Source: Candidatus Saccharimonadota bacterium (GTDB lineage: Bacteria; Patescibacteriota; Saccharimonadia; Saccharimonadales; Saccharimonadaceae). From it: a DNA stretch of 64,000 bases. The notes beneath the pieces were generated by a model. The model did no database searches. It was not told the origin of the DNA and saw only the letters and a list, made by a program, of their open reading frames with translations. Both the position numbers and the translations under genes were made by a program. The stretch lies in assembly GCA_027312165.1 (NCBI GenBank), contig DAICXN010000002.1, positions 1 to 64,000 on the forward strand, in the 5' to 3' direction. Positions 26,124-35,867 of the stretch are shown piece by piece (positions within the stretch are counted from its first letter, which is position 1; each line of letters begins with the position of its first letter).

Positions 26124-26588
26124 CTATATTCTGGTTACTTTTACCAGAGACTCACGGATTACATTGCCTGATAGCTTGTAGCCAGCCTGCAGCTCTTCGG
26201 CAACTACTTCCCTCTCGCCCTCAGATTCGTCAGCTGAGATGGCGTTGTGTAGGTCGGGGTTAAATTCGGTTTCGCCAGGCACTATGGCAATTCTCTCTAG
26301 ACCCAGATCGGCATATAGCTTCTCATTATTTTTTGAAAGCGAAACCACACCCTCTGCCCACTTATTGCCTTGCAATTCTTCGGGAAGATGCGCCACCGCT
26401 CGCTCAATCGTGTCGAGAATTGGCAGCAGCTTCAAAACTGCTTGCTCTCGGCCCAAAGACTGAAAGCGTAGCTTCTCTTCATCTGATCGCTTACGAAAAT
26501 TCTCAAAGTCCGCTCTTGTCCGCTGCAAGTCCTGAGTTAATTCGCCAACCTGCTGCTCCAGCTCTATCTGTTTTTTATTCTTTGCCAC
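26124..26588 (-). CDS. grpE: GrpE nucleotide exchange factor
   Basis: 154 aa. Long N-terminal helix (coiled coil about 1-50, LTQDLQRTRADFENFRKRSDEE) and beta-rich head ending VVAEELQAGYKLSGNVIRESLVKV, the family signature. Releases ADP from DnaK. GTG start, with GGAGG inside the end of hrcA, 12 bases upstream. hrcA-grpE are one operon. The acidic N-terminal tail of many GrpE proteins is absent. Confidence 0.96.
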   Translation of the reverse strand: MAKNKKQIELEQQVGELTQDLQRTRADFENFRKRSDEEKLRFQSLGREQAVLKLLPILDTIERAVAHLPEELQGNKWAEGVVSLSKNNEKLYADLGLERIAIVPGETEFNPDLHNAISADESEGEREVVAEELQAGYKLSGNVIRESLVKVTRI

Positions 26589-26591
26589 TAT

Positions 26592-27311
26592 TTACAATAC
26601 CTCCTCTAATATCGCACCTGCATGCCTAACTAATCTCATCGTCCTAGCATAATCCTGCCTGGTCGGCCCAAGCACGCCGATGTAGCTCCTGCTAGAGTAA
26701 GGCGAGCAAAATCGACTAATTATCAGACTAGCACCAGATGCCTTGCCAATTGGGTTCTCGCTACCGATGTAGACATTTAGCGGCTCGTTTGGCGCTACTT
26801 CACGTAGCCAAGGCTCCAAATTATCAATTAGTCGCGCTACCGCCTGAACGTGCACGCCGTCGGCAAATTCTGGATGAGAAAACAAATTACCCATTCCGCT
26901 AAGATATAGTTCGTCGCCAATCGTTGCCAGCCCCATGTTGCGAGTGAGGTCGACTAGGCTATCTACCGCACTCCTAATTGCTCGGTCGGCCTGATTGACG
27001 TGAGTCTGCACCCTAGCATTAATCGCCTTCGCACCGCGATCAATGTGAACCGGATGAAGCTCATTTACTTCTTGCTCGGCTTCCGTGAGTCGATTGACGT
27101 AAAAACGATAACCCTTGTCAGTCGGCACTCGACCAGCACTGGTATGCGGCTGAGTAATCATCCCCAGCTCTTCGAGTTGAGCCATTTCAGATCGGACGGT
27201 CGCCGAAGAAACTCCAAAAAGCTTGGCCAGCGTCACGCTCCCTACGGGGACTGCCACCTCGGCATATTGCTCGATAATTGCCACTAGAATTGCCGTTTGT
27301 CGTTCGGTCAT
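26592..27311 (-). CDS. hrcA: HrcA heat-shock repressor
   Basis: 239 aa; family usually about 340 aa, so the effector part is shortened. N-terminal winged helix (RQTAILVAIIEQYAEVAVPVGSVTLAK and VSSATVRSEMAQLEELGMI, then QPHTSAGRVPTDKGYRFYV). It binds CIRCE and represses dnaK, dnaJ and itself. TACAAT (27318-27323) ends six bases before ATG, so its message is leaderless, and a CIRCE covers the upstream promoter: autoregulation. Confidence 0.95.
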   Translation of the reverse strand: MTERQTAILVAIIEQYAEVAVPVGSVTLAKLFGVSSATVRSEMAQLEELGMITQPHTSAGRVPTDKGYRFYVNRLTEAEQEVNELHPVHIDRGAKAINARVQTHVNQADRAIRSAVDSLVDLTRNMGLATIGDELYLSGMGNLFSHPEFADGVHVQAVARLIDNLEPWLREVAPNEPLNVYIGSENPIGKASGASLIISRFCSPYSSRSYIGVLGPTRQDYARTMRLVRHAGAILEEVL

Positions 27312-27331
27312 AGGCTAATTGTAGCACACCT

Positions 27332-27358
27332 TTGGCACTCTTCTCAAGTGAGTGCTAG
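27332..27358 (-). promoter_or_regulatory. CIRCE operator of hrcA
   Basis: CTAGCACTC-N9-GAGTGCCAA, one mismatch per arm. It overlaps the stop codon of gmk and the -35 region (TTGAGA, 27342-27347) of the hrcA promoter. Confidence 0.88.
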
Positions 27359-28071
27359 CTATTTTTGATGTCTTCGAGGAGCTGCTCAGCTAAGATGCGC
27401 GCCTCGATATCTTTTTCATAAAACACATCGTCACGCAAAATAATCTCACGGCTAACCCGAGTTGCCCGCTCGATATCATCATTGATAATAAAATGGTAAT
27501 AGGGCACTTCGAGCGCATGCTTCAACTCATTAATCGAGCTCTGGCGACGCTTATGCCACTCAGCAAAAAACTCTTCTTCTGTTGAATATCTAGCCTTAAG
27601 TCTAGAAAGCCATTCGTCGTAGGACGGTGGCACGATAAAGATCGAGACCGAGTCAGGCGCTATCTGCTTAAACTCTGCCACCCCTTGCACATCGACGTCG
27701 CTTATCGCCACCTTATTATCGAGATGGGCCTTGCGGATTTCTGCAACTGAAGTACCATAGACAGTTCCATGGACAAACTTGGCTTCGACAAAGTCATAGT
27801 TTTCAAGCATTTCTTTAGCTGTATCTAGGCTGATGAAATGATAATCTACTCCGTCAGTCTCCATAATGCTGTTGTTCTGACGTGGACTGCGCGTTGTATG
27901 AGATACAATGTCGTGAAAATCACTACCCTCGTCTAAAAGCGCACGCTTGATGGTATTTTTTCCAGCACCAGATATCCCCGCAAGCAGCGATATGCGCGTT
28001 TGCTTAATTAGATCGATAGCGTCCGATGATGGACTATAGTTAGCTATCAACTGCTGTAATTGATCTTGCAT
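27355..28071 (-). CDS. gmk: Guanylate-kinase-like protein
   Basis: 238 aa. P-loop ISLLAGISGAGKNTIKRAL near 28-46 (GISGAGKNT rather than the usual GPSGSGKST), SHTTRSPRQNN and DGVDYHFIS for GMP binding, and DVDVQGVAEFK for the lid side. Forms GDP from GMP. The N-terminal 25 residues are extra, and the body is longer than E. coli Gmk (207 aa). TACAAT (28078-28083, extended TGC) six bases before ATG. Confidence 0.82.
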   Translation of the reverse strand: MQDQLQQLIANYSPSSDAIDLIKQTRISLLAGISGAGKNTIKRALLDEGSDFHDIVSHTTRSPRQNNSIMETDGVDYHFISLDTAKEMLENYDFVEAKFVHGTVYGTSVAEIRKAHLDNKVAISDVDVQGVAEFKQIAPDSVSIFIVPPSYDEWLSRLKARYSTEEEFFAEWHKRRQSSINELKHALEVPYYHFIINDDIERATRVSREIILRDDVFYEKDIEARILAEQLLEDIKNS

Positions 28072-28222
28072 AGAAGTATTGTAGCAGCTCCAGCGAGCAT
28101 CGTCACTTGGCTACAGTCGCCTCGCCAGACACAACCACTCCATCCACCACCCGTCCAACAAGACTTAGCGGCACCTCAACCCCACCACGAACAACCGACC
28201 ATGATGATATTGGCTCAACCGC

Positions 28223-29239
28223 TCAAGGACTGGCGGCTACCCAGGCGAGAGAGCTCTCCATAAGCGAATAGCGTGCTGTACCCGACGTATCGCTTGCCGT
28301 ATAGCTGGCGACAGAGTTAGCCAGCAGTCTAGCCGTAGCAGTCGTGCCATCAAGCAGCGGAGTGCCCACTTCAGCTACCTGCATTGAACTCCAGGTGGTG
28401 CCAGACAGTGTCCAGGTTGCAACGGTTGTGCCCGCCAAAGGAACCGCTCGAGAATACAGATTGAACGGCGCCCTTACGCTGACAAGCCCAGGTGATCTAT
28501 TGCCGTTTGCCGGATGGCTAACCGGGAAGTCCCAGTTGTCTTGATAGCCAGCGAATCCGCTGTGGCTATAGGCGCTAACTAGGCCCATGTAGACACTAGG
28601 TGAAGCCGACGAGTTTTGGCCGCCTTGAATGTAAACCGGCACCCCGGCGGCATAGAGAGACTTTATAGATGCTTTGACGCTGGCATTAGGGTTTATGCCA
28701 ACATATAGGACATCAATGTCTGTGGCATCAATCGCTATCGAGGCAGCCCCACCCAGATGAGTAAACTCATAGCCTTCAGGCCAATGAACCGGCAAACTGC
28801 CGCCAACCGTAACCACCTGGATCTTCTGAGGCTCACCTCCACTGCCACTACCTGGGTGGCCAGGGCAAGAATCTTCGACAACTGTCCCAGAAGTGTTTGA
28901 GATGTGAAATGACCTGGCGCTAGAGCGACCGGATACGGCACTGAGGCAATAACCACTGCCTCCGCTCTCTTGAGTGTAATGGAGCGAATTGCCAGGGCTC
29001 GCCTTTGCTCCGGCAGGGAGGCTAGCAGGATAACTGACCGCTTCGGCATGGACCATACCCAGTTGCTTCGAGGCGTTGGTTAGATCAGATTGCAGATTAG
29101 ATTCAGCGGCCCTGTTGGATATACCGTTATAGGTAACGATGCTTATCGTAGCCAAGATGCCAATAACAACAATAGTGATGAGAAGTTCGACGATAGTGAA
29201 GGCCGAGGCTCGTTTGGATTTAACTAAATTGGCGCTCAT
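28223..29239 (-). CDS. Prepilin fused to a large unknown domain
   Basis: 338 aa. Prepilin leader SKRASAFTIVELLITIVVIG (note AFTIVE: Ala instead of Gly at the cut site), pilin-like helix, head to about 125, a Gly/Ser linker (HPGSGSGGEP), then about 210 residues of unknown fold with IQVVTVGGSLPVHWPEGYEF and DVLYVGINPNASVKASIK. The TGA stop is followed in the same frame by 39 more sense codons to a stop at 28103. TAAAAT lies ten bases before ATG. Could be an adhesive tip pilin. Confidence 0.8.
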   Translation of the reverse strand: MSANLVKSKRASAFTIVELLITIVVIGILATISIVTYNGISNRAAESNLQSDLTNASKQLGMVHAEAVSYPASLPAGAKASPGNSLHYTQESGGSGYCLSAVSGRSSARSFHISNTSGTVVEDSCPGHPGSGSGGEPQKIQVVTVGGSLPVHWPEGYEFTHLGGAASIAIDATDIDVLYVGINPNASVKASIKSLYAAGVPVYIQGGQNSSASPSVYMGLVSAYSHSGFAGYQDNWDFPVSHPANGNRSPGLVSVRAPFNLYSRAVPLAGTTVATWTLSGTTWSSMQVAEVGTPLLDGTTATARLLANSVASYTASDTSGTARYSLMESSLAWVAASP

Positions 29240-29306
29240 AGTGCTTATGATTTTAACACTAATGTACCATCGAGGCCACAGCTAACTACGCGAACGCAAA
29301 ATCCAG

Positions 29307-31088
29307 CTAATCTCTCTTTAGCATAACCGTAAAGGCCTCTGACGGTATCTCAACGTTGCCAAATTTCTTCATGCGCTTCTTACCCTTAGCCTGCTTGGCC
29401 AGCAGCTTCTTGCGCCTAGAAACGTCGCCACCATACAGCTTAGCCGTAACGTCTTTTCGATATGCCGATATATCCTCACGTGCGATAAACCGACCGCCAA
29501 TTGCTGCCTGAAGAGATACCTGAAAGCTCTGCCTTGGCACAACTTCTTTTAATTTTTTAACCACCTCTCGCCCGAGAGACTGGCTCTCGGAACGATGCGC
29601 CATAACCGACAACGAATCAACCATCTCACCGCCTACGTAGAAATCCACGCGGACTAAGTCTTCCGCTCTGTATTCGCTCAGTTCATAATTAAACGACCCA
29701 TAGCCACTTGTCGCACTCTTTAGTTGATCATAAAAATCCGTCAGCAGATTTGCTAGTGGGGCTTCAAAAGATATTAGAGCCCGCTCATCAATATAGCTAA
29801 GATTTTTTTGAACACCGCGCTTCGAGACTATTAGCTGAATCACTCCGCCGATATAATCCTTCGGTACGACAATCTCACCGTTTATCCAAGGCTCGCGGAT
29901 CTCCACCAGCTTCGTTACGTCCGGTAGGTCGGCGGCCGACTTAATGTTAGCCTCCTCGCCGGTAACAAGTGTCAGCTGATAGTCAGTTGAAGGATTGGTC
30001 ACCACCAAGTCGAGATTGTATTCCCGCTCCAACCGCTCGCGGACAATATCCATGTGAAGCAACCCCAAGAAGCCAATTCGCACGCCAAACCCTAGAACAG
30101 GTGAATTCTCCGGCTCAAACTGCAGTGCCGAATCACTTAAGCTAAGCTTTTCAACCGCGTCTTTTAGGTCATTGTAATCTTCGTTGGAGACAGGGAAGAA
30201 GCCAGCATACACAAAGGGCTTAACGTTTTTATAGCCAGGTAGCGCCTGCGTAGCAGCTGATCGATTGACTGTTATCGTATCACCCACCCGAGCATCTCGA
30301 GTAGTTTTTAGATTGGTCACGATATAGCCGATTTGACCCGTTGAAATTGACGCGCTCGCTCGCATGTCCGGGCTGAGTTGCCCGACCTCGAGCGCCAAGC
30401 CACCCGCTTGAGTCGCCAACATTTTAATCTGGTCGTTCTTGCGGATCTCGCCATCAACCACCCTGGCATACAAAATTACTCCACGATAATCATCGTAATA
30501 GCTATCAAATATCAGCGCCCTAGTCGGAGCATCGCTATCTCCAGATGGAGATGGTATGCGCTCAATAATCGCCTCAAGGACCTGATCAACATTTTCGCCT
30601 GTCTTCGCACTAATCTTGATGATATCTTCATCGGAGCAGCCAAGCAGGTTAATCACCTCCTTGGAGACTCTTGGCACATCGGCAGCTGGTAGGTCGACCT
30701 TATTTAATACCGGGATAATTGTCAGGTCTTGCTCTAAAGCCAGGTAGACGTTGGCCAGAGTTTGCGCTTGGATACCCTGCGAAGCATCGACGACCAAGAC
30801 TGCACCCTCGCAAGCCTGCAGACTGCGCGACACTTCGTAAGAAAAGTCGACGTGCCCTGGCGTATCAATCAAATTGAGATCGTGATCACGGAAACGCATG
30901 CGGACCGGAGTTAGCTTAATGGTGATTCCTTTTTCTCTCTCAAGCTCCATACTATCAAGCAATTGGGACTTCATCTCGCGCTTAGCGACGGTATCAGTCA
31001 TCTCCATCATCCGATCAGCCAAGGTCGACTTGCCGTGGTCAATATGAGCAATAATGCAAAAATTTCGAATAGACTCCATCTGTTTCAT
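29307..31088 (-). CDS. lepA: LepA (EF4) translation GTPase
   Basis: 593 aa, full length. G1 AHIDHGKST (14-22), G3 DTPGH, G4 NKVD, then domains II, III/V and the LepA-specific C-terminal domain ending KRMKKFGNVEIPSEAF. Acts on stalled or initiating ribosomes. TATACT (31096-31101, extended TGG) is seven bases before the ATG: leaderless. Confidence 0.97.
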   Translation of the reverse strand: MKQMESIRNFCIIAHIDHGKSTLADRMMEMTDTVAKREMKSQLLDSMELEREKGITIKLTPVRMRFRDHDLNLIDTPGHVDFSYEVSRSLQACEGAVLVVDASQGIQAQTLANVYLALEQDLTIIPVLNKVDLPAADVPRVSKEVINLLGCSDEDIIKISAKTGENVDQVLEAIIERIPSPSGDSDAPTRALIFDSYYDDYRGVILYARVVDGEIRKNDQIKMLATQAGGLALEVGQLSPDMRASASISTGQIGYIVTNLKTTRDARVGDTITVNRSAATQALPGYKNVKPFVYAGFFPVSNEDYNDLKDAVEKLSLSDSALQFEPENSPVLGFGVRIGFLGLLHMDIVRERLEREYNLDLVVTNPSTDYQLTLVTGEEANIKSAADLPDVTKLVEIREPWINGEIVVPKDYIGGVIQLIVSKRGVQKNLSYIDERALISFEAPLANLLTDFYDQLKSATSGYGSFNYELSEYRAEDLVRVDFYVGGEMVDSLSVMAHRSESQSLGREVVKKLKEVVPRQSFQVSLQAAIGGRFIAREDISAYRKDVTAKLYGGDVSRRKKLLAKQAKGKKRMKKFGNVEIPSEAFTVMLKRD

Positions 31089-31139
31089 CCCTGTTAGTAT
31101 ACCATACAGCCGCTAGCTATTTCACCTATGGAAGCAAGG

Positions 31140-32792
31140 CTAACGCGTCTTCACGTCAAAACGAGAAAATAGTAATTTTTGGATTCGTGACAATACCGGA
31201 TTAATCTCTCGAAGCTTCAACAACTTTGAAGCTGCAGCATAGGCAGCAAAGCTCATAACAACAATCACCACAAAGCGAGGAAACGCACTATAAAAACTAT
31301 CGTCTGTCTCGCGGAACGGCAGCAGCAAGACTCCGCCGTAGCACACTATCGCCACGACCGCCGAAGCGATCAACATTCGCCACACGGCATTGATAAAGCT
31401 CAGGTCAAACAATCCCGGCATGCGACTACGCATAACGTAAAAGAGGATTGACACTTCAACTACAGCCACAATCGACTGAGCCCAGGCCAGTCCATAAGCC
31501 CCCATGTCTAGAGTCATCGCAAATACAATCGCTAGAACCACATTCAAGCCAATCGACACAAATGATATATACAGCGGCGTCTTAGTGTCCTGCTGGGCAT
31601 AGAAAACTCGAGCCGCCATATGATAAACGATACGAAACAGGATGGCGATGACTAGAGCTCCAAGTATGCCGGCCATCAACGGATCTCCGGTATTGCGGAT
31701 GAAGTGAACTATGTAGCCACGCGTAAAAAAGGTGATTACAGCCGTCGGAAGGGCCAACCAAATAATTATCCTAAGGACCGAGCGCAGCTCTTTCTGAAAT
31801 AAATCTTGCCTACCCTCACCTAATCTATCGGATAATTGCGGGAAAACAGCCGAACTAATCGCTACACCGATCAGGTTGATCGGCATCATGTGCAGTGTTA
31901 ATGCCTGGTTGTAAGCACGAGTCACACCTTCGCCCATCCGGGAAAGAAGGTTCAGCTCAACCAGGCTGACCGCATAATCCATCCCCTGGTCAACCGAACG
32001 AGCCGGCAGCAAACCAAGTACCTTGCGAAAGCCCTTATTGCGCCAATAAAGCTTAAAGTCATAGTCAAAACCCAGTCCGACCAGTCCCAGCGCGCTCACT
32101 ATCAACTGCAAAATAGCACCCAGAACCACTCCGAGCGCCACTCCCATAATTCCTCCGTCAAATACCTCCCAGCCAAAGATATTAATGCCTTCAGTAAACC
32201 AAACTATGCCAATAATAATGCCGATGTTGTAAATCATGGGGGCTAAGGCATAAAAGGTAAACCGACCAACCGCCTGCTGGATACTTGCGATTACTGCGGC
32301 AATTGCAAAGATAAATGGATTTACGGCAATGACTCGCATCATACTGACTGTCAAAGCGTGCGCTGACTCGTTAAATCCTGGCACGATTATACTAGCGATA
32401 AAATCAGCAAAAATCATAATCAACACACTGACTATCATAGTAACTATAGCCATGAAGTTGATCATGCTCGAACCGATTTGCCAGGCGGACTGCTTATTGC
32501 CCTTTACCCAGCGAGCATTAAATACCGGTATAAAGGTGACACTAAGCGCCCCGGTGACCAAAATAGCAAACATAAAGTCTGGCACCATAAATGCCGCCGT
32601 ATAGGCATCCAGCCCAACTGGGTAGCCAGCCAAGCCAGCGGCTTCATTGGGCATATAGGCACTATTGAGTAGCCGGTCGCGGAAAAAACCAAGCAAGCTA
32701 GATAGCAACATAGAGCTGGCCAACAAGGTAGCAGCCAGCTTAACTGTAAGCCGCTTGTTTACCTTACTGACCGCTCTATGGACACGATTCAT
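31140..32792 (-). CDS. murJ: MurJ lipid II flippase
   Basis: 550 aa, MOP-superfamily with about 14 membrane helices. Family pieces: LLGFFRDRLLNSAYMP, TGALSVTFIPVFNAR, GLLPARSVDQGMDYAVSL, YNQALTLHMMPINLIGVAISSAVFPQLS, RVFYAQQDTKTPLYIS. Flips lipid II for wall synthesis. Follows ftsH by 13 bases and likely shares its message. The start has no clear ribosome site. Confidence 0.95.
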   Translation of the reverse strand: MNRVHRAVSKVNKRLTVKLAATLLASSMLLSSLLGFFRDRLLNSAYMPNEAAGLAGYPVGLDAYTAAFMVPDFMFAILVTGALSVTFIPVFNARWVKGNKQSAWQIGSSMINFMAIVTMIVSVLIMIFADFIASIIVPGFNESAHALTVSMMRVIAVNPFIFAIAAVIASIQQAVGRFTFYALAPMIYNIGIIIGIVWFTEGINIFGWEVFDGGIMGVALGVVLGAILQLIVSALGLVGLGFDYDFKLYWRNKGFRKVLGLLPARSVDQGMDYAVSLVELNLLSRMGEGVTRAYNQALTLHMMPINLIGVAISSAVFPQLSDRLGEGRQDLFQKELRSVLRIIIWLALPTAVITFFTRGYIVHFIRNTGDPLMAGILGALVIAILFRIVYHMAARVFYAQQDTKTPLYISFVSIGLNVVLAIVFAMTLDMGAYGLAWAQSIVAVVEVSILFYVMRSRMPGLFDLSFINAVWRMLIASAVVAIVCYGGVLLLPFRETDDSFYSAFPRFVVIVVMSFAAYAAASKLLKLREINPVLSRIQKLLFSRFDVKTR

Positions 32793-32805
32793 CTAGTTAT
32801 GCGTC

Positions 32806-34680
32806 CTACGAGTGAAGCATAGCTTCTTTTGGTAGCGTTGTTTCTTTTAATACTTCGACAACTGCTTCTTCTTCTAAAGTTTCCTCTTTGAGAAGAGCCT
32901 TGGCGAGGGCGTCTAGGTGATCTCGGTTTGCCAGGAGAACCGCCTCAGCTCGCTCCGCCGCCTCTTTTATTAGCAACTTAACCTCTTTGTCGATCATCTC
33001 GGCTGTAGCATTAGAGTAAGGTCGTTCGTGTGTCATTTTGTCAAACATCAAACCACCATTATCCTCATGAAACACCTGGTCGCGCAGCTCTTTACCCATA
33101 CCTTGCTCAATCACCATATCCCGAGCAATCTCAGTTGCCTTTCTCAGGTCTGAACCGGCGCCAGTCGTAATACCATCTTCGCCGTACATTATCTTTTCAG
33201 CTATTCGGCCACCCATAGCTCGAGCCAAGATATCCTTAAACTCGTAAACATTGGTATAGCTTCTGTCTTCTGGAGGCAAGAACCAGGTCACTCCACCCGT
33301 GCCTCCGCGTGGGATAATTGTTACCTTGTGAACTGGATCAGAATCAGGCAAGACGTGACCAACTACTGCATGGCCTGCCTCATGGTAAGCCGTCAATTCT
33401 TTTTCCTTGTCGTTCATGACCTTGGTCTTTCGCTCTGGTCCAATTGCCACCTTCTCAAAAGCTTCAGTCAAATCGTCGTTGATGATTTTCTTACGACCAT
33501 TTCGTGCAGCAATTATCGCCGCCTCGTTGGCGATGTTTGCCAAGTCCGCACCCGACGAGCCAGCAGTTTTTGCCGCTAGCTTATCCAAGTTGACCGACTC
33601 GTCAGTTGGCTTATTCTTAAAGTGAACCTTCAATATCGCCTCTCGATCACGTCGCTCTGGCAGGGTGATATTTACACGTCGGTCGAACCTTCCCGGTCGA
33701 AGTAGGGCAGGGTCAAGCACATCAGCACGGTTAGTTGCCGCTAGAACAATCACGTTAGCGTTCGCGTCAAATCCATCCATCTCAACCAATATCTGGTTAA
33801 GCGTCTGCTCACGCTCATCGTGGCCACCGCCCATCCCAGAGCCACGCTTTCGGCCGACCGCATCGATCTCGTCAATAAATATGATACAAGGGGCGTTCTT
33901 CTTTGCCTTGGCGAACAGGTCTCGAACACGTGATGCTCCAACACCGACGAACATCTCCACGAACTCCGAACCAGAAATTGAGAAAAATGGCACTTCCGCT
34001 TCACCTGCCACCGCTCGAGCCAGCATAGTTTTACCAGTTCCCGGGTGGCCAACCAGCAGAACTCCCTTTGGAATCTTTGCGCCAAGCTCCTGATACTTCT
34101 TTGGACTCTTCAGAAAATCAACAACTTCTTTCAGATCCTGTTTAGCGTTGTCGTTTCCGGCGATATCACTAAATACCACTCTCTCTTTGTCCATACCATA
34201 GAGTCGAGCTTTACTCTTGCCAAAGCCCATGGCTTGATTGTTTTGACCCTGCGCTTGGCGCATCATAAACATAAAGAAGGCAATTATAATCACCACAGGA
34301 ATAATCATCACCGCCAGGCTCCAAAGAGTGTCGCCTGTCGCTGATGGCGGAACCACCTGAACCTCAACAGTTGATGGGTCAGCCTCTAGACCCTGTTCGC
34401 GAATATTGCCAGTTTCCTTAACGGTTCGCTCGGTCGGAGCGTCCTCGCCCTTTGGTGTAACCTTGATGTCATTACCCTGAATCTCTAATCGAGCGATTTC
34501 GCCCTTATTGGCGCGTTCAATAACCTCAGACAGGGGAACCTCTTTAAGATTTGCACCAGGTAGAAACGCCGCGTAGGCCGCTAGACCCAAAAAAACCACA
34601 ACAGCCCAAAATAACCCCAATCGGATCATCTGCCTCGGTCCGCCTTTTCCATCATTCTTGTTCGGCATTTTTCTCGCCAT
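32806..34680 (-). CDS. ftsH: FtsH membrane AAA+ metalloprotease
   Basis: 624 aa. Two membrane helices (20-42 and 118-140) around a small external domain; AAA module with Walker A GHPGTGKT (211-218), Walker [16 protein letters not shown]; zinc site HEAGH (433-437) and the downstream Asp. Degrades membrane and regulatory proteins. Start by similarity (MARKMPNKN). Upstream has two possible -10 regions. Confidence 0.97.
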   Translation of the reverse strand: MARKMPNKNDGKGGPRQMIRLGLFWAVVVFLGLAAYAAFLPGANLKEVPLSEVIERANKGEIARLEIQGNDIKVTPKGEDAPTERTVKETGNIREQGLEADPSTVEVQVVPPSATGDTLWSLAVMIIPVVIIIAFFMFMMRQAQGQNNQAMGFGKSKARLYGMDKERVVFSDIAGNDNAKQDLKEVVDFLKSPKKYQELGAKIPKGVLLVGHPGTGKTMLARAVAGEAEVPFFSISGSEFVEMFVGVGASRVRDLFAKAKKNAPCIIFIDEIDAVGRKRGSGMGGGHDEREQTLNQILVEMDGFDANANVIVLAATNRADVLDPALLRPGRFDRRVNITLPERRDREAILKVHFKNKPTDESVNLDKLAAKTAGSSGADLANIANEAAIIAARNGRKKIINDDLTEAFEKVAIGPERKTKVMNDKEKELTAYHEAGHAVVGHVLPDSDPVHKVTIIPRGGTGGVTWFLPPEDRSYTNVYEFKDILARAMGGRIAEKIMYGEDGITTGAGSDLRKATEIARDMVIEQGMGKELRDQVFHEDNGGLMFDKMTHERPYSNATAEMIDKEVKLLIKEAAERAEAVLLANRDHLDALAKALLKEETLEEEAVVEVLKETTLPKEAMLHS

Positions 34681-34734
34681 AAACTTACACCATCATCCTT
34701 TCATCATCTTCAATTATCGCTTCTATATATTTTA

Positions 34735-35574
34735 TCACTTTTCGCTTGAGTATACACGCCAGTCTTTAGCCAAAAGCCTCACCTCCAGACCCTGGCTGAT
34801 CTGCCAAGTAGTGTTGGGCCGACCGGTTTTGATTGCCATCCACAACCGATCGAGCTGCGCACCAAGTAGAGACACTCCGCACTCTCGCCAAACATAATCA
34901 TAGAGCAGCTCTTTGGCGGTAGACTCATCCAGCATCGTCAAAAAATAGCGACTTAAAACGGGGAAGCCTCTCTGCTCTATCTCGTTCTCAATTTCCCACC
35001 TGAGACGTGATTGCTCGTGCCAGAGATTGTAAAGTCTCTCGGCCGATGAAGCGGGAAGTGAGGCGAGCTTTTTGCGTAGACGATTTCTCGTATAGACAGT
35101 TTGCTGATTTGTCTCATCTTCGCACCACTCCAAGCCCTTCTCTAGCGCATAATTTGTTAGTTCGCTTTTTGTTCTTTTTAGAAGTGGCCGCCAAATCCGA
35201 TTGTCGCTCATTGTCGCCAAACCCCGCCAACGCGAACCTCGCTGAAAATTCATAGCAATCGTCTCCACCAGATCATCTCTGTGATGCGCCGTCACCAAAC
35301 GAGCTTCATGGCGGCTTGCTACCTCAAACAAAAAACCGTACCGCCTCTCCCTAGCCAGCTCCTCGCTTTGACCCGACAAATCCTCTCGTTTCGATTCAAC
35401 CGGCAGCCCGTACATTTGGCCCAAACCCTCGACAAACCGAGCATCAGCCGCCGAATCAGCTCGCATGCCATGGTCAAAGTGAGCGACAATCAACTCGTAT
35501 TTCGCCGAGCGAACCAACAAATCCAGCAGCACCACACTATCAACTCCGCCACTAACTGCCACAACAATTTTCAT
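34735..35574 (-). CDS. tilS: TilS tRNA(Ile)-lysidine synthetase
   Basis: 279 aa. N-type ATP-PPi motif SGGVDS (8-13), HFDHGMRADSAADARFVE, TAHHRDDLVET, and VYTRNRLRKKL. Converts the CAU anticodon of tRNA-Ile2 to lysidine-AU. Shorter than E. coli TilS (432 aa), with one C-terminal domain. TATACT (35581-35586) is six bases before ATG. Its substrate is probably the tRNA at 41944. Confidence 0.92.
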   Translation of the reverse strand: MKIVVAVSGGVDSVVLLDLLVRSAKYELIVAHFDHGMRADSAADARFVEGLGQMYGLPVESKREDLSGQSEELARERRYGFLFEVASRHEARLVTAHHRDDLVETIAMNFQRGSRWRGLATMSDNRIWRPLLKRTKSELTNYALEKGLEWCEDETNQQTVYTRNRLRKKLASLPASSAERLYNLWHEQSRLRWEIENEIEQRGFPVLSRYFLTMLDESTAKELLYDYVWRECGVSLLGAQLDRLWMAIKTGRPNTTWQISQGLEVRLLAKDWRVYSSEK

Positions 35575-35620
35575 AACCTCAGTATAGCGCCAAATTTAAT
35601 TAAAATCTATCAAAAAGCTA

Positions 35621-35658
35621 TTGCTTTTTTGTCAAACATATGTTATACTGAAAGTATA
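35621..35658 (+). promoter_or_regulatory. Promoter with palindromic operator
   Basis: TTGCTT (35621-35626), 17-base spacer, TATACT (35644-35649). The -10 is the left arm of the 15-bp palindrome TATACTGAAAGTATA (35644-35658), which is also found, base for base, at the promoter of the MFS gene. Confidence 0.75.
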
Positions 35659-35688
35659 GTTCAAATTAAAACAAAAAGGACAAACAAC

Positions 35689-35832
35689 ATGGAAAATCTT
35701 CATATCGAAAATACCGAAACTAAATCCGACTACAGCGTCGAAAAGTTCCAGCTCGGAATTCTTGCCACGCGCCTTGAAGCACTAAGGGGCGAATATCAAG
35801 ACATTGATGCGATAAGTGAGGACCTGGTTTAG
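35689..35832 (+). CDS. Small acidic protein, 47 aa
   Basis: Reads MENLHIENTETKSDYSVEKF and ends EYQDIDAISEDLV; acidic, with an amphipathic helix at about 20-36. Ribosome site AAAAGGA eight bases upstream and a good promoter. No family recognised. The shared palindrome with the MFS gene suggests common regulation. A longer reading frame upstream overlaps the tilS gene antisense and is not used. Confidence 0.65.
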   Translation: MENLHIENTETKSDYSVEKFQLGILATRLEALRGEYQDIDAISEDLV

Positions 35833-35867
35833 CCGACCGATCCGTCAATCTGGACTCCAGTTCAGCC

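Noticed and set aside
28223-28225. Recoding of UGA as an amino acid in this genome
   Set aside because: Many real genes end in TGA (tsaE, the arcD/arcC ATGA overlap and others) and Trp is coded by TGG; only one gene shows an open frame behind TGA.
28060-28263. Plus-strand Pro/Gln-rich reading frame in the gap before gmk
   Set aside because: No ribosome site; it is the antisense of the possible pilin-fusion extension, and its composition is an artefact of that.
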